Below are positions 1 to 13,049 of a DNA stretch of 64,000 bases, piece after piece. The notes beneath the pieces are model-generated. The model was not told where the DNA came from. It ran no database searches and worked only from the letters and a program-made list of their open reading frames with translations. The position numbers were made by a program, and so were the translations under genes. The first letter of the stretch is position 1. Every line of letters begins with the position of its first letter. The stretch comes from Cymbidium sinense (taxonomy: Eukaryota > Streptophyta > Magnoliopsida > Asparagales > Orchidaceae): the NCBI GenBank assembly GCA_021442155.1, contig CM038214.1, positions 55,212,514 through 55,276,513 of the forward strand. Direction: 5' to 3'.

Positions 1-1230
1 GGACAAAAAAGTAAGGTTTATATGTCTTCTTTGGTTTCTATGGAAGCAAGCTTTTATAGTTAATTACATCCTAAAAAAAATGGAAATTTCCTAATAATAC
101 TCTTGATTAAAGTAGTTAATATGTATCTAGAAAGATTTCAAGGCTAGGCTATCAAAGATTTTAGTGTAATTAGAATCAAATGGATTGCTCGAATAAGAAA
201 ATGTCTTCACAGATTCTAATTGAGAAAAAGTATAAAGCACCCATGATACTAGCAAGCCTAGTGAGTTCATCAATATACCCTATAATGAGGCATCACATTT
301 TTGAAAGGGAGAAAATTTGATTTAAGTTGACATTTCATTAGAATGAGACTTAATTTCAACATAAGATTATGGAAATGCCTAAGAGGTGAAGACTTATACC
401 CATAGCAAAGTAAAAATGAAAAGCCTCAGAACCCAAATCTAGATTTCTTTAGCATAAGCAAAGAGCTTGACCTAACTCTACTCTGGGAAAGTGGGATATA
501 ATGGTTCACCTCCATAAGAGAGAATGAACATGTCCCAACTTTTCTAGACTTACAACCAGTTGGAGTGGCTGCCAGCTAACACCTCCTACACTTTAAAACC
601 ATGTAGGTTGATCTTATATAGATGCAAGATGGTTAGACTCTAATTTATTTAGAAAGGAATCTAGAATACTAAACACACTCCCATAAGAGACTGGATAATA
701 TTTAGTATATAGACATTACTTAGGCTATTGTTAAAAATTTATAAGTTTATTTTAAAATGATTTGACACATTTATTTTTAGAGTAAGTCTTGGGATAATTA
801 TGCTTACATGCATGATGAAATTAAGTCATTTTCTAAATCAATTAGAAGAGGTGTTCTCCACTACAAGAGATCCCTCTCAAAGGTCAAGCATATCCCCTAT
901 CATGCTAGAGTGGAGGTCTTCTCTATTTAAGAGTGACATAATATGATATGCATATTATTGTAGCATAGAATCATTCAGCTAAAGGGTTATTATATCTTTT
1001 ATTATCATGATTAAAAGCCTAGGCTTTAAAATGAGGTTGTACATTACATCAAGATTTAGTTATGAAGTTACTTAGTGAGGGTAGAAAATTTAATTTTTAT
1101 CCTAAAGAGCCTACCATATCCAGGCCACACATCAAATCATCGTACTTTAAGAAAGTTAGAAAAGACATTCCATTTCTCTTGCACAAACTAAACACAATAA
1201 TCAAACATATTAATTTCATAAAAGAATAAG

Positions 1231-1310
1231 AGGCCAGTGTGGTCGGGTACCACCGTACACCCTAGAAATGAAAAGAAATTGGGTAGCTGAGCTCTACCCT
1301 TATACAACCC
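1231..1310 (-). promoter_or_regulatory. Conserved core-promoter-like motif, copy A
   Basis: Reading the minus strand: GGGTTGTATAAGGG (1297-1310), then a pyrimidine stretch, then GGGTGTACGGTGGTACC and a GACCACACTGGCC-like end. This block of about 80 bp recurs in all eight giant-LTR copies about 1.4 kb from the GTGTCACA end, and is better conserved than its surroundings. A TATA box in that position would put transcription start inside the LTR and leave an R-U5 of about 1.4 kb. The promoter role is inferred. Confidence 0.5.
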
Positions 1311-2454
1311 AGATTATAATTGAATATTATAATTAAAATAAATGCTATGGGGGTCTTCAATCTCTTATCATTCTTTCCTTCTTTTGGAATAATTTACTCT
1401 AGGCTTCATGGGGCCTCCCAGGTCTTTGCTTTCTAGCCACTGCTCATCATAAACCCCATAACACTAATCCTAATCCTATTAAAAAATACATATTTATAAA
1501 AAAATGAAATCTAACTACACCTACAAAACATATATTAGGTAAATAATTATATTTCATATATTTAGACTTAACACCCTATACTTAGGTAACCAAGCCCACC
1601 TATCCTAATTGGGTTATGCTTAGGGGCATAAACAAAACCTGTAAGGAAGACATTTACATTCATTTGTTATTATAGTGTCCCCTTTAGCACAATTCCCTGC
1701 ATAAATCATCATTAGGCTACTAATGACCTAACATCTAGTCTACACATGAATAATCCCAACATCTAGTTTAAAATAATACATCATTAAAAAAAACATCACC
1801 ATAACATACACTGGCCTAACTTAGTATTATAATAGGTGACTTAGCATTCTAATGTGTGTGCTGAGGTTTTAGTGTGGTATGTCTTGGTTAAACTTTGGAA
1901 GTATGATTGTCTAAGGTTTTGGGATTATTTAAATTAATCATTAGGGATGGTTTCATTTCAAGTTCTTTAGTAGATTGGTTGATTTTAATTTACATATTCT
2001 CATTTTATTTAGTACTTACCTAGCATCTAACTATTATAAAGAGAAGAAAGAGACTTGGTCCATTCATCCCTATCCTAGGTTATTATTTAAAGGTAAACTA
2101 TCATAGCTTTGGTTTTCTTAGTGAAAAACTTTTGAGTTCTTTTTTTTTCTTTATATTGAGCCTAAGTTTGGGTTAGTTTTAAGGAATCTTATTCAAACAT
2201 GAGAGGCGTGTTAGGATTAACAAAATTGAGTCACTATAACATGAGAAATATTCCACTACTTCCTTCATTACTAATAACATGCATATTCTTTCATCTTTAA
2301 TCTTCTTAATATTTGATTTAACATATGTATACATGCAATATACTCATATTTTTGCACACTTAATGAATGTTAATGCATGAATTTGATAGAAGAGAAAGAT
2401 TCTATCTCATAGCTAAGCATATGCAAACATGTATTTGAAATTTAAGCAAGTACG

Positions 2455-2880
<426 letters not shown>

Positions 2881-5299
2881 ACATACATAAAAAAACATAA
2901 AGATAAAACAATCCCTTACTAACTTTAAGTTACAACTAAATTGAAGTTTCATTAAGTATTTATAATAAACATTGACTTAAAGTTCACACTCTTTGATTCA
3001 TCATTAATTATAATTTCAAAATAATTTGAGATTTTTAGTGATAATAGCCACACATATCATAATATTTATCCAACTCATGCAATTTGAATACAATCATATT
3101 CTTTTTTTTTTTTAAAAGATGAACATATGAAACCAATGGCATGCAAATTTATGATAATTGAAAATAAGTAATTAAATGTCACCACATAACATACTCAATT
3201 TCATTGAATCCTAAGGACAATCAAGCCAAATAAACATTCTTTAATAATAACCAAAATTTTGTAAAATTTAATTTTAATGTTTAAGTTATTAAAACTTAAA
3301 GAGGAGAAATGATACTTAGGATTCACTTCATCCCACGTTGGTTATTTAACATATTTAAGGAAGGAATATAAATATGTTTGATGAGTTAATTAGGTTCAAG
3401 CCATTAATCACATCAACTTGATTACCATTCCACAAACTTCTTTAATTTATTTAACCAGTTGATCATGAGCCTTCAATGATATGCTTTGGGAAAATAAAAT
3501 TAGCAATGCACTTAGAGGAGTCTAATGCAATTAAGGTCATGTATAGGAGTTATATAAATTAAAAGAGAAAAATATTTAAGTTAAATACTCTTATAATTTT
3601 CCCACACCAATGAGATAATCATTATTTTTTAATGACTTTATGATATTAAAAACATAAAGGGATTAATGGGTTGCACTTGAATTATCTAAATCAATTTCAA
3701 TCTTTTTTATTTTATTTATTATTAACTTAATCATTCCTTAATTATTAAACATTAATTAACCCACTTAAGGAAGTATGCTTAGAAAAATATTTAGAAAGGT
3801 GGCCTTATTATTTCTCCTAACCATACCCATTGTTTATTAATTAATTAATATTAATTACTTAATTTTTTACTATTCATTAATTTTAATAATCATTTAATTA
3901 ATTAAAGTAATTAGGGTTAAAATTCAAAAAATCTTCAAGCCACATGACAAATAATTCCAAGAAAATTATAGGAGGTAGAGGATATCCCATAGAATCATCC
4001 CACCAAATTTTAAATTAATTTGCCAAGTAATTTAGCCTTAATTAAGGTAATTAGCCTAAGCTTCAAACCTTAATTAAGTACTACTCATTAGGTGTTAATT
4101 AAGAATTTTTGTTAATTAAATTCTTCTTTATCTAAGCTTTCTAAAATGGGTTTATTTGTATTTTTAAAATTTTTCTACAATTAGTTATGACTTTTTGAAG
4201 TTCTAGCCATTTAATTACATTTTTAAACCTTAATTAATTTTTTTAAACTATTGGCACCATGCTGATGCTGATGTGGCATCACTTTCCACATGGTCCTCAG
4301 TATTGGCTACTTAAATTGTTCAAAGCAACAACTAACTTAGCGTGGTGACGAATGTGGTTTCGTCTCAGCTATCCAATATTAGATTGGATGGTTGAGATTA
4401 ATCCCATGATTTTGAAGTGATTAAATCAAGATTTCTAACATAATTAATCAGAACCATTCATTCCAATCCCACTAAATAGATGGCTAGTGATCTATCATCC
4501 TATGAGCGCTGAGAGATAGACAACGTCTGCCTTTCATAGCTCAATTTGAGCTTGCAGAGCTCATTTGATGGTAGAATCAACTCCAAAATGATCAGGGAAT
4601 AAATCTATGGAGATCATATGGTAGAGATCGCACAAAAAATGATTCACTTCAAAAAGGACCAACACTTAATGGCCATGACTACAGTTGCCAAAATTTTACT
4701 TTATCAGAGCTATATATCGATGGTCTAGTGACTGAGATAGCTTCATCTTGAAGAGATGAAGCCTTATTGAGAAGATCTCAAGCTGCCTCCTAGCTAATCG
4801 ATCTGTAGGACAAATGTTATCATAAAACTTATTGGAGTTGGTCTAAGGATGTCATGTGGTTGTTGAATTGCTTAGGAAACGATTTATTTTGGCTTGCCAA
4901 AGTAAGGTTAAGGTGTGGGAAGAGTTAAATTGAGTTTGGTGAAAGTTTGTGGAGTTTGGATGGATGAAGCACTAAGGTCCAATCAAAAGCTAGTCTCATC
5001 GATGGTGGGGTGCACAAAAAGCTCGGGAGAGGGTATGAGACTGTGCAAAATGCTCTAAGGAAGCTCTGTGTTGAGCTTGAATGAATTGGAAGGAATATAC
5101 TCACCTCTTTAAATGAACCAAAGGCTGCGATTTGTTCAATCATAGGTAGCCGTTTGGCTAGAGTAGGTGGCTGGAGGTGGTAGAGGACTGCTGAGGTGGA
5201 TGAGTACTAGAGACTGAGGAAGTGTAGTGGGTTTTCATGAGGTGTACACTCCTCCTTAGGTGTACCAATGGTTTCCCATGGGTGAACTCACCCTCTTTT

Positions 5300-6850
5300 G
5301 GTTAAAGGCAGAACCCACCAGCCTTGGGTTAGGTTAGGTTAGGTTAGTGGTCCTTTTTCCAAGAAAGGCCAAAGATGGTTGTCAAGGGGTGGAGAACCCT
5401 TCCAAATGGGGGTTTTGTCAAATTTGGAGAGCTTGATTTAATAGGTTTAACCCAAACACAATTCACCATTAGTTGGACCCACTTGGGCAGGTGCATGGTG
5501 ACCCTAGGATGAGTCATGCCAAGTTTGGTTGGGTTTGAGCTTGGTTTGGTTGGGTTTGGTTCAATTTGACTCATATAGGTCAAATGGGTCATGTTGGGCT
5601 AAGTTGACCACTTTGACCAAAGTGGTTCAAAGTGAGAGTTTGGGTAAGTTTAATTGGTCATTTGGGATGAGTTAGTGAAATTGGTTTGATTTAATTTAGG
5701 TTAGATTTTGATTTAGTTCATTTGATTAAATTTAGGTCAAATGGGCCATGTTGACCAATTTGACCAAATTGGCAAGATTACCTTGAGTATGGGATAGGTT
5801 TATGTTCAATTGAGCTTTGGTGATTGATTGTAAGATTTGATTTGAATTGATTTGGATTAGGGAATGATTTGGTTCAATATGACCTTTTAGGTCAAATTAG
5901 GCTAAGTAGGTCAATTGGGTTGGGTTGACCTAATTGGGTCCAATTGAAGATTGGATCATATTAAATATTCATTTGGTGACTAATTGGAAGCATTGTTTTC
6001 AATCAATTTGGTCTATGATTTGATTTGGTTCAACTTGACCCTTTAGGTCAAATTGGGTCACCTTGGGTCAAAGGAACAAATTGGCTTGATTAGGTTCAAT
6101 TGATTATAGTGGAGTGTTTAATAGTGACCTACAATCATCAATGAAGAGATTGGATGGCTTGGTTTGATCCAAGGAAAGTTTGATTGGAGTTTGGATTAAT
6201 TAAGCCTTTTAGGTCAAACCAACTTAGACCAAAGTGAGTTATGGATGGTTAGTATGTGTTCAATGATGAATTTAAAGCTGGTTGGTAACTTTGATAATGT
6301 AACTTGATTGGTTTTGGGTTAATTTGAATTTTAGGTCAAATGGGCTAACTTGGGTTGATTAAATTTGCTTGATTGCAAGTGTTAGAGTAGTTTGAAATGA
6401 TCTATTGAATAGTTGGAGTGATTGGGGTAATTAAACTCGGTTTAGTTTGCTTGAATGGGTTTGAATGGAGTTATAGGATTGTGGTGGGTTGACTAGGTTA
6501 AAGTCTTGTTAATTTAGCTTAGCTTGGATTAGAAAACCAAATTCAATTAAGATTAATTGAATATGTTTGAGTTAGTTTATCTTCAATCACATGAGCTTAA
6601 GTATGGATGAGTTGATGGGCATGAGTCTTGGTTTAGGCCTTGGGTAAGTGAAACCTACTTAAAGCTCTAAGCTTAAGGTTATGCCCTATAAGTCTCTAGA
6701 CTTAGGTTTAGTATTCCCTTAACCACTAGAAGTATCCTAGCACTAAGGAAGTCTAAGTGTCTAGAAGGCTCCTAGATCTAAGATGGGAAAGATCAATCCT
6801 CACTCCAAAAGTGAGGTCAACAAAGTTCATTTTAGGCTAGGGAAGGTGTC
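5300..6850. repeat. TTGGGTCAA/TTGACC-rich tail of copy A
   Basis: This stretch is dense in short related words such as TTGGGTCAA, TTAGGTCAAAT and GTTGACCAATTTGACC, with no fixed period. Equivalent blocks lie in copies C (13200-14400), D (22780-23800), E (34540-35863) and F (44760-45400). Because LTR direction is set by copy F, this block is the outer U3 part. TTGACC is the core of the WRKY-binding W-box. Whether the repeats act as such sites is inference. Confidence 0.75.
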
Positions 6851-8350
6851 AGAAGAATCAAAGGTCCAAATTGAGGCTTGTTTCCCCTTCTTTATTATTA
6901 GACAAGCCTCACGCATTTTGAGGTAGTCTGAGGTGGCCAGTCTCAAGGAATTGGAGCTTAGGTTAGCTCTTGAAGGTGGTGGAGAGATCAGAGAAGGAGT
7001 TTAAGGTGGCTAATTGCAATGATGGAGGGAGCATGGGAGAATTTTTGGCGATTGGCTTATAGTGCTTGATTTATCTTCTCCATTATACCACCTCACACTA
7101 TGGCATCACCTCACCTCTTCTTGGGTTGGCTGCTATTAACTTTGATCAAGCTCAATGTGACCCATAGGACAATTTGAGGTTCTTTGCATTAGTTTTGTGT
7201 TAATGCTTGAGTTAACCCACCTAGATTGATTTGAATTGGGATGAATTAGGTTAGCTACATTCAATTGATTGATTGGCCTTTGAAATTAAGTTTCAATCAC
7301 TATCAATTTTCATTTTAATGAATTATGTAATAATTGGTCCAAGCTTTATGGAGTTTTGATTTAGTTTAGGTTAGGCATAACACATTTCCCTAAATGGGTT
7401 TAATTATTTTTTTCCTAGCCTATCTGGACACTTTAGGATTTGTATTTGGATTCAATTATTTTTGATTGAGTACCTTAAATGATTTAGATCAATTAATTTC
7501 ATTTAATTTGAGGTTATTTTTGGTTTTGACCTAAAGACCCAAATTGGGCTTAATGGGAACACTTGGTTCAAATGAAAATTTTGGACAATTTAGACTCAAT
7601 GATTGATTTAATTATGTTTAATTTTGAATTTGAAATGATTATGGATGTTTAATTTGAATTTATACTTAATAGGGTTCATTTAGGTTTACGTAAGTCAAGT
7701 GACCCAATTAACCCATAGAAATCTTCATTCAATTCTAGTTTCTTTATATTTATGTTTGGGCATTTTTTATTATTGGCTTTGAGCTTTTGGAATGATTCAA
7801 TTAGACCAACTTTTAGTTGGTTGGCATTTGGTTTGGGGGACATGGGGTAAACTCAAGTCAAATGAGCGGTTGTCCACTTTGAACCTCTTCTAAATATATT
7901 TTTGGATTTATTTATTCTATGCCTTTTGTTTCATTTGGTCTTGATTTTTTTTTGTTTTATTCGAAGTTTTTGGACTTATATAATTTTAAGCTTAAATGGG
8001 TCAATTGGGTCAACTAAGCCAATTACCTTAGTTTGAGCTCAGTTGAATTTAAATTTTAGTTTAGATATGTTTGATTTAGGTTGAATCATATTAAGTTATT
8101 CTATTTAATTTCTCTATCAAATTAAGTTAGTTTGTGTTTTAGTGAGGGCCCATTAGGTTGACATAAGTTTCATCATGTATGAGTTTATTTGATTTTAGTT
8201 TCTCATTCAATTTTGATTTAATTTATTTTTTTAATTTTATTTTGGAGATACAGCCATAAATTTAGAGTCTAAGTGTTTTAGAAGCTCTAATTACTAAGAT
8301 TGGAATGATGAATTCTCATCCAAAATGAGATCTAACTATTTTAAAGATTG
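6850..8350 (-). mobile_element. Second U3-tail fragment beside copy A
   Basis: After copy A reaches its typical end word (GTGAGGTCAACA, about 6820), a GC-richer block (6850-7130) and another TTGGGTC-rich stretch follow. These finish at a second, diverged end: a CTAATTACTAAGATTGG-like stretch, then CAAAATGAGATCTAAC (about 8290-8336). This looks like an extra partial copy of the same outer part, from a second insertion or unequal recombination. No coding content seen. Confidence 0.5.
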
Positions 8351-8639
8351 ATTCTTGCAATTATGTTTCAAAACTAATTTAAGTTGGTCAATCTTTAAGG
8401 ATTTTATATTTACTTTATTGATTCAAAGTTCTTATTTCATAGTTCATTGTTGTAATAGTTTGTGCAAGTGATCTTGAAGTTAAATTAATTTAAGCATGTT
8501 ATAGTAAGTTATTTTCAAGTTTATATTTTCAAATCATCATTTTACTCGGTGAAAATATTTTTTTAAGAAAATTTATTTTATGCTTGTTTCATAATGTTCA
8601 TAGCATTTCATGCTTTATAAAAAAAAAGAACAAATATAT
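8351..8639. other. AT-rich spacer before the LINE fragment
   Basis: AT-rich sequence without a recognisable feature. It lies between the second U3-tail fragment and the LINE ORF1 remnant and may include the LINE's degraded 5' leader. Confidence 0.4.
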
Positions 8640-9526
8640 TTATCTTTGGGCACATCTTCTCACTCCTCCTCTATGAGCTAGGCTTATTATTTTATTGGCT
8701 TGTTCCATCTAAGTTGCCTCTTTCTGACTTCCTTAGCTAATAAGAAATGCTCCTATGCTATAGCTCTCAATGGAAAATGCACCTCCTATTTGGGGAATAG
8801 GACTGAGGAGTTCACTACTTTCCCACCTTCTTATTCTAAAGGGTTCAAGTCAGCTGTTAAGGCCCTAGATTGCCTTTCATTAAGCACCATGCTAAGAAAC
8901 AAGCTAAACTCATTGTATACCTAAATGAAGATGAGATTAGTGTGCTCGCTAAGCCATTCATGTTCACCCATATTGACAAATGCACTACAAAAAGTATTAC
9001 TCTAGATGAGGCTAAAACTTTCTTCAACTAACTAAAACTATATGGGAAGTGGTCTATTTGTTTCCTTGACCAAAAACATTTTCTCATTAGGCTTTCTAAG
9101 GAAGATAACTATGATCAAGTGTTTATCAAAGGCATTTAATATATGAATGACTTCCCCTTAGCATTCTAAAATGGTTCACTGATGTCAACCCAACAATTGA
9201 ATCTGTAGTTGCACCGATTTGGATATAGCTGCCAAGCCTGAAAGTTCATTATTTCAATAAGCAACTTATTTTATCCATTATGGCTATTAATGGAAGGCCA
9301 CTAAGATTGGACCTACTACTACTAACATTTTTTCACCATCATTAGCAAGAGTGCTTGTGGAATTTGATGCTACAAATAATTTTGATGATGAAGTATGGAT
9401 TGGAACTCAAAAAAATATGTATTGGTAGAAATTGGTCCTTGAATGTTTACCTAAGTATTGCAACCACTGTAAAAGATTTAACCACACAATGGAGGAATGT
9501 TTAGCCAGGAAACGACACAAGCTTAA
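8640..9526 (+). pseudogene. Broken LINE ORF1-type protein (DUF4283 plus CCHC zinc knuckle)
   Basis: Not open in one frame, but the pieces read in order as the plant DUF4283/zf-CCHC_4 protein usually found as ORF1 of L1-type LINEs. Visible segments: IVYLNEDEISVLAKPF, then KTFFN-stop-LKLYGKWSICFLDQKHFLIRLSKED (about 8910-9110), KWFTDVNPTIESVVAPIWI-stop-LPSL (about 9170-9240), INGRPLRLD (about 9285-9312), SLARVLVEFDA (about 9342-9373), EVWIGTQKNMYW, and a complete CX2CX4HX4C knuckle, CNHCKRFNHTMEEC, at 9459-9500. In-frame stops and at least two frameshifts make it a pseudogene. In this family the protein is thought to bind the element RNA. No reverse transcriptase ORF2 follows: a copia LTR fragment begins directly after it. 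A single small ORF at 8700-8924 is its N-terminal part. Confidence 0.85.
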
Positions 9527-9527
9527 T

Positions 9528-10880
9528 TGTTAAGAGGCTATGGTACCCAAGATGAGGGGTGAATTAGGTGTTTAAAAATTTTCAAGTTAAAAATTAGTTT
9601 TCAAAACATTATAGAAGATATTGCTACAAATAATTAAATTTTATAATCAATGAAAGAGAAAAGAAATAATCGACCAAAGTAAAGAAAATTAAGTTAAGTA
9701 CATAAATGGAAAGCAGATAAAAGATTTTTATGTGGTTTGGCCAAACCCAAAAAACCTTCATGCCTAAAACCTAAGCTAGAATTCACTAAGTCAAATTTAG
9801 ATTATAATAAATCTTTTGTACTTTCTTATATGGGCAAGTACAACCCAATATCATACTTTCCTATAATAGGCAAGAATAAGCCCAACAAAGTACAAGAGAA
9901 TAAGAGATGAAAAGATATAATTTCAATATCTAACTCTTAATTTTAAAATAATTTTACACTTAATCCCAACTAAAATAATATTAAGAGAAAAAAGAAAGAG
10001 AGCTCAAAGTGAATATAGTTCTTATTAAATTAAAGTTAAAAAGAAATGATAAGATCATTATGTGAAGCACCTCAAGTAAATAAATTCTTGAAAAATATTT
10101 GATTTTAAAAGGAATAAAGATTTGAAAAGGTGTGAACTTGAAAAACTATATGCTATAAGATCAATTGGATTATTTATATTTAAAATAATTGCATGAATGA
10201 GTAATCTAAAAGACTTATGCAATGAATGCTTTCAAATAAACAAGCTAATATGAATTACTTGGTTGTAATAACACTTCGTAACAAAAAAGCAAGAAATCCC
10301 TTTAATCGAATGCTAGAATCGATATAAACTTGCAAAACCTTTTTTGATATGAAAGATACAACACATAGAAATAAAATGATTTCAATCCAAACAAGTGAAA
10401 AGAAGTTTTCAAATCACTTGAGATAAGAATGAAAAAGCTTAGGAAAGAAACTCAGACAATAATACATGGAAGACCTTTCCATCCAAATTAAACAATGAAA
10501 AACTAAAAATCAAAGCATAGAATGAATCAATTTCTCTTACTTAAATCTTTGTATATGCAAGCAATGAAGCAAGACTTGAGTTAATCTTCCCAAAACTTGA
10601 AGGAACACCAATGTGATTCTTAAAAACAAGGATCAATGGAAGTTGTCAACTTGTTGCACTTTGAATCCTCTAGGATGGTTGTAAGACTTTGGCCAAAAAT
10701 ATTCCAATGGAAAGCGATGATGTTTAGCACATAAAGTTCAAGAGAACCTTCAAGAAAATGATTTGCAAGAGTTAAACCTAGAGAGAATAAAGAAAGAGAG
10801 CCAAAACCCAAGAAATAACCCCTTTAAATTGAAGAGTGGGTCGGCCAAGCAAAAGGGAAATAGGAGGAAAAATATTTGTG
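9528..10880 (-). mobile_element. Ty1/copia LTR fragment (minus strand)
   Basis: On the minus strand the end reads CCTAATTCACCCCTCATC, then TTGGGTACCATAGCC, and just inside it a block runs from GAATTC through TTTTGGGTTTGGCCAAACC to ACATAAAAATC. The same block and end occur in the longer copia LTR at 51485-54220 (CCACATAAAAATATTGG and a C-rich CTCTTGGGTGCTATAG end). This copy is truncated: the other LTR end, expected near TGATTTTGATGATAAC, is not seen before giant LTR copy B begins. It probably inserted at, or cut off, the end of the LINE remnant. Minus ORF 10620-10811 inside it has no recognisable features. Confidence 0.7.
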
Positions 10881-10901
10881 GAAATTATTTGATTTTAGGT
10901 T

Positions 10902-10980
10902 GGGTTGTATAAGGGTAGAACTAAGTAGCCCATTTTCTTTTCTTTCAGGGTGTACGGTGGAACCTGACTGCATTGACCTA
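10902..10980 (+). promoter_or_regulatory. Conserved core-promoter-like motif, copy B
   Basis: GGGTTGTATAAGGG at 10902-10915, then CTTTTCTTTC and GGGTGTACGGTGG. It matches the motif in the other copies, here on the plus strand. It marks the left end of what survives of copy B. Confidence 0.5.
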
Positions 10981-11894
10981 CTTTATAAATTTAAATTAGT
11001 TTGATTTATTTTAGGTGCGCAATATAATCAACTTGGTTTTCTAGGTTTCTTTATGTGTTGTGCTTTTCTATGAATGCTTAGACGAGGCTCATAGGAAAAA
11101 GTATAATTTCAACCCAATTAAATTTAATCAATTCAATCATAAAAATAATGCAATTAGAATCTAAAATAAATTAAATCCCTAAGAAATAACTTAAAAATCA
11201 ATTAGAAAAAAAATAGCTCTTGAAAATCATACAATCATTTCGCTTCAATCCTTGAATTGGGCAACTTCTCTCATTGCGCCTAAGGGGCATCTAACTTATG
11301 AGGATAACCACCCTCTTGAGGAAGCCTGCCTTCTATTATTTATTTGGCCCATGACTTTTTTCTAATTGCATACCATGTAGGCATAAATTGGATACCCATG
11401 GCCTAAAATGATCATGGAGTCAAAATATTAAAATTTAAAAATGGTGCATTAGTTAGTACATTTTATACCCTACATTATCTTAGGAATTAAGGAGTGAGTC
11501 TAGTAATCTTAGATTCCTTTCTTAAAAATGCAACATCCTAGTCATCTTGCATTCATAAGACTTGGCATCATAAATTTAAAATGCGCTTAGGTGGTGTTAG
11601 TTGACATCATCTCTTGGCAGGTTGTAACTCCAAAAGAGTTAGGATAGGTTAGTTCCCTCAAGTAAAAGGAATGGTTGATAATTCCCAAAATGAAACTAGG
11701 TCGAGCATCTGACATGTGTCAGAAGCACTTGTAGACTAGGTTCTGAAGCAGTATCCTTGGATTGAGTCTTTAACCCTAGGCATGTTTGTAGTTTTGTGCT
11801 TCTAGAATCTAAGCCCTAAACTTCTAAGAAAATGTCAACTAAAAATTTAAATTAAATTTTAAAATGTGAAGCCTAATGATACGATAGTTGAAAT

Positions 11895-12805
11895 GCCTAC
11901 TAGGCATCTTAGTATCAATAGGAATTTCCTACTTAATCAGTTTTGGTTCCAAAATAACTCTTTCCACTTTGGATCATTCCCAATTAAAAATTCCAAATGT
12001 CATTCCTTTGAAAACAAACTTAGAAATCCATAAAAATAACAACTTATTTCTTTAATCGAGAGAATTCTTAGGAAGAGACCCTTCTTAAGATGTAATTAAG
12101 TATAGGGGCTTGCCTCTATAGAAAACCATGAACCCAGTTTAAAATAAATCCTATTCTACCTTCCATGTAATTCAGAGGAAAAATCTTTGGTACACAAAAG
12201 ACCCATTAGCTTTAGGAGTCTTTTATTAAATGATAATTCCATTATAGGATAACATGTTTATCTTCTGAAATAATATGTTTATTATTTAATGATGCATTCT
12301 ATCATCCAAATAAGATATTACTAAACTCTACATGGTGTCACAAATTTTTACTAATCATGGGCATTCTAGTATCAATAGGCATTTCCTACTTAATCCCGAT
12401 TGGCTTCCAAAAATAACTCTTTCCACTTTGCAACGTTCTTGAAATTCAAAATTATCATTTTCCATTACAAAGCAACTTAGAAATCCATATAAATAATAGC
12501 TTATTTCTTTAATCGAGGGTATTCTTAATTAGATATCCTTTGTTCCTAAGATGTAATTACTATAAGGGCTTGCCCTTATAGGTAACCATGAACCCAATTT
12601 AAAATAAACCCTATTCTACTTTCCATGTAGTTTAAGGGAAAAATCTCTAGCACTAAAGACCCATTAACCTCAAGAGTCTTTTATTAAGTGTTCAAATCCA
12701 TTATAGGATAACATGTTTATCTTTTACGATAATATGTTTATTCCTTAGTGATGCATTTGAACATCCAAATAAGAAATTCCTAAATTCTTCATGGTGTCAT
12801 AAATT
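11895..12805 (+). repeat. Tandem duplication (~459 bp) of the LTR 3' end
   Basis: CTAGTATCAATAGG and TTTCCTACTTAATC begin both units (about 11905 and 12363). Both continue through TAACTCTTTCCACTTTG, AAGATGTAATTA, a GGGGCTTGCC-like stretch, ACCATGAACCCA and ATAGGATAACATG, to CATGGTGTCA (about 12332 and 12790). The units differ by scattered substitutions and small indels, so the duplication is not recent. Confidence 0.85.
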
Positions 12806-12810
12806 TAACC

Positions 12811-13049
12811 CAAAATTACGTGCCTCTCTCTTTAATGAGTAATAAGGAAACCTTGCACTACTCCCCTTCTCTTACAATATAAGAAGGATGTAACTCCCTC
12901 CCAAAGGTATATAATAATTTTTCAAGTTAAAGCTCTACTCTCCATGTCAAAATGAATGGAAAAGAAAAATAAATAGTGTGCCAGCTTACCAAAGAAAGGA
13001 TCTTTTAAGAGACAAGAAGAGGAGATTATTTTATCCACTTTTCTTTAAG
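12811..13049. other. Junction between giant LTR copies B and C
   Basis: A short non-coding stretch without a PBS or recognisable internal region. It includes a purine-rich run (AAGAAGAGGAGA, about 13016) that could be a decayed polypurine tract before copy C, but it is too short to be sure. Confidence 0.35.

Larger units (their letters stand above)
10885..12810 (+). mobile_element. Giant LTR-like unit, copy B (5'-truncated)
   Basis: This copy begins just upstream of the core-promoter motif (10902-10980) and runs through the U5-like block to a GTGTCA end, so it holds only the R-U5-like portion. Its terminal segment of about 450 bp is present twice in tandem (11895-12345 and 12355-12805). No PBS-like sequence follows the end, in contrast to copy F. 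Confidence 0.7.

Noticed and set aside
5322..5346. Telomere-like GGTTAGGTTAGGTTAGG run
   Set aside because: It is about four units of TTAGG, not the usual plant TTTAGGG, and lies in the TTGGGTTAGGTC-rich LTR tail where such words arise easily.
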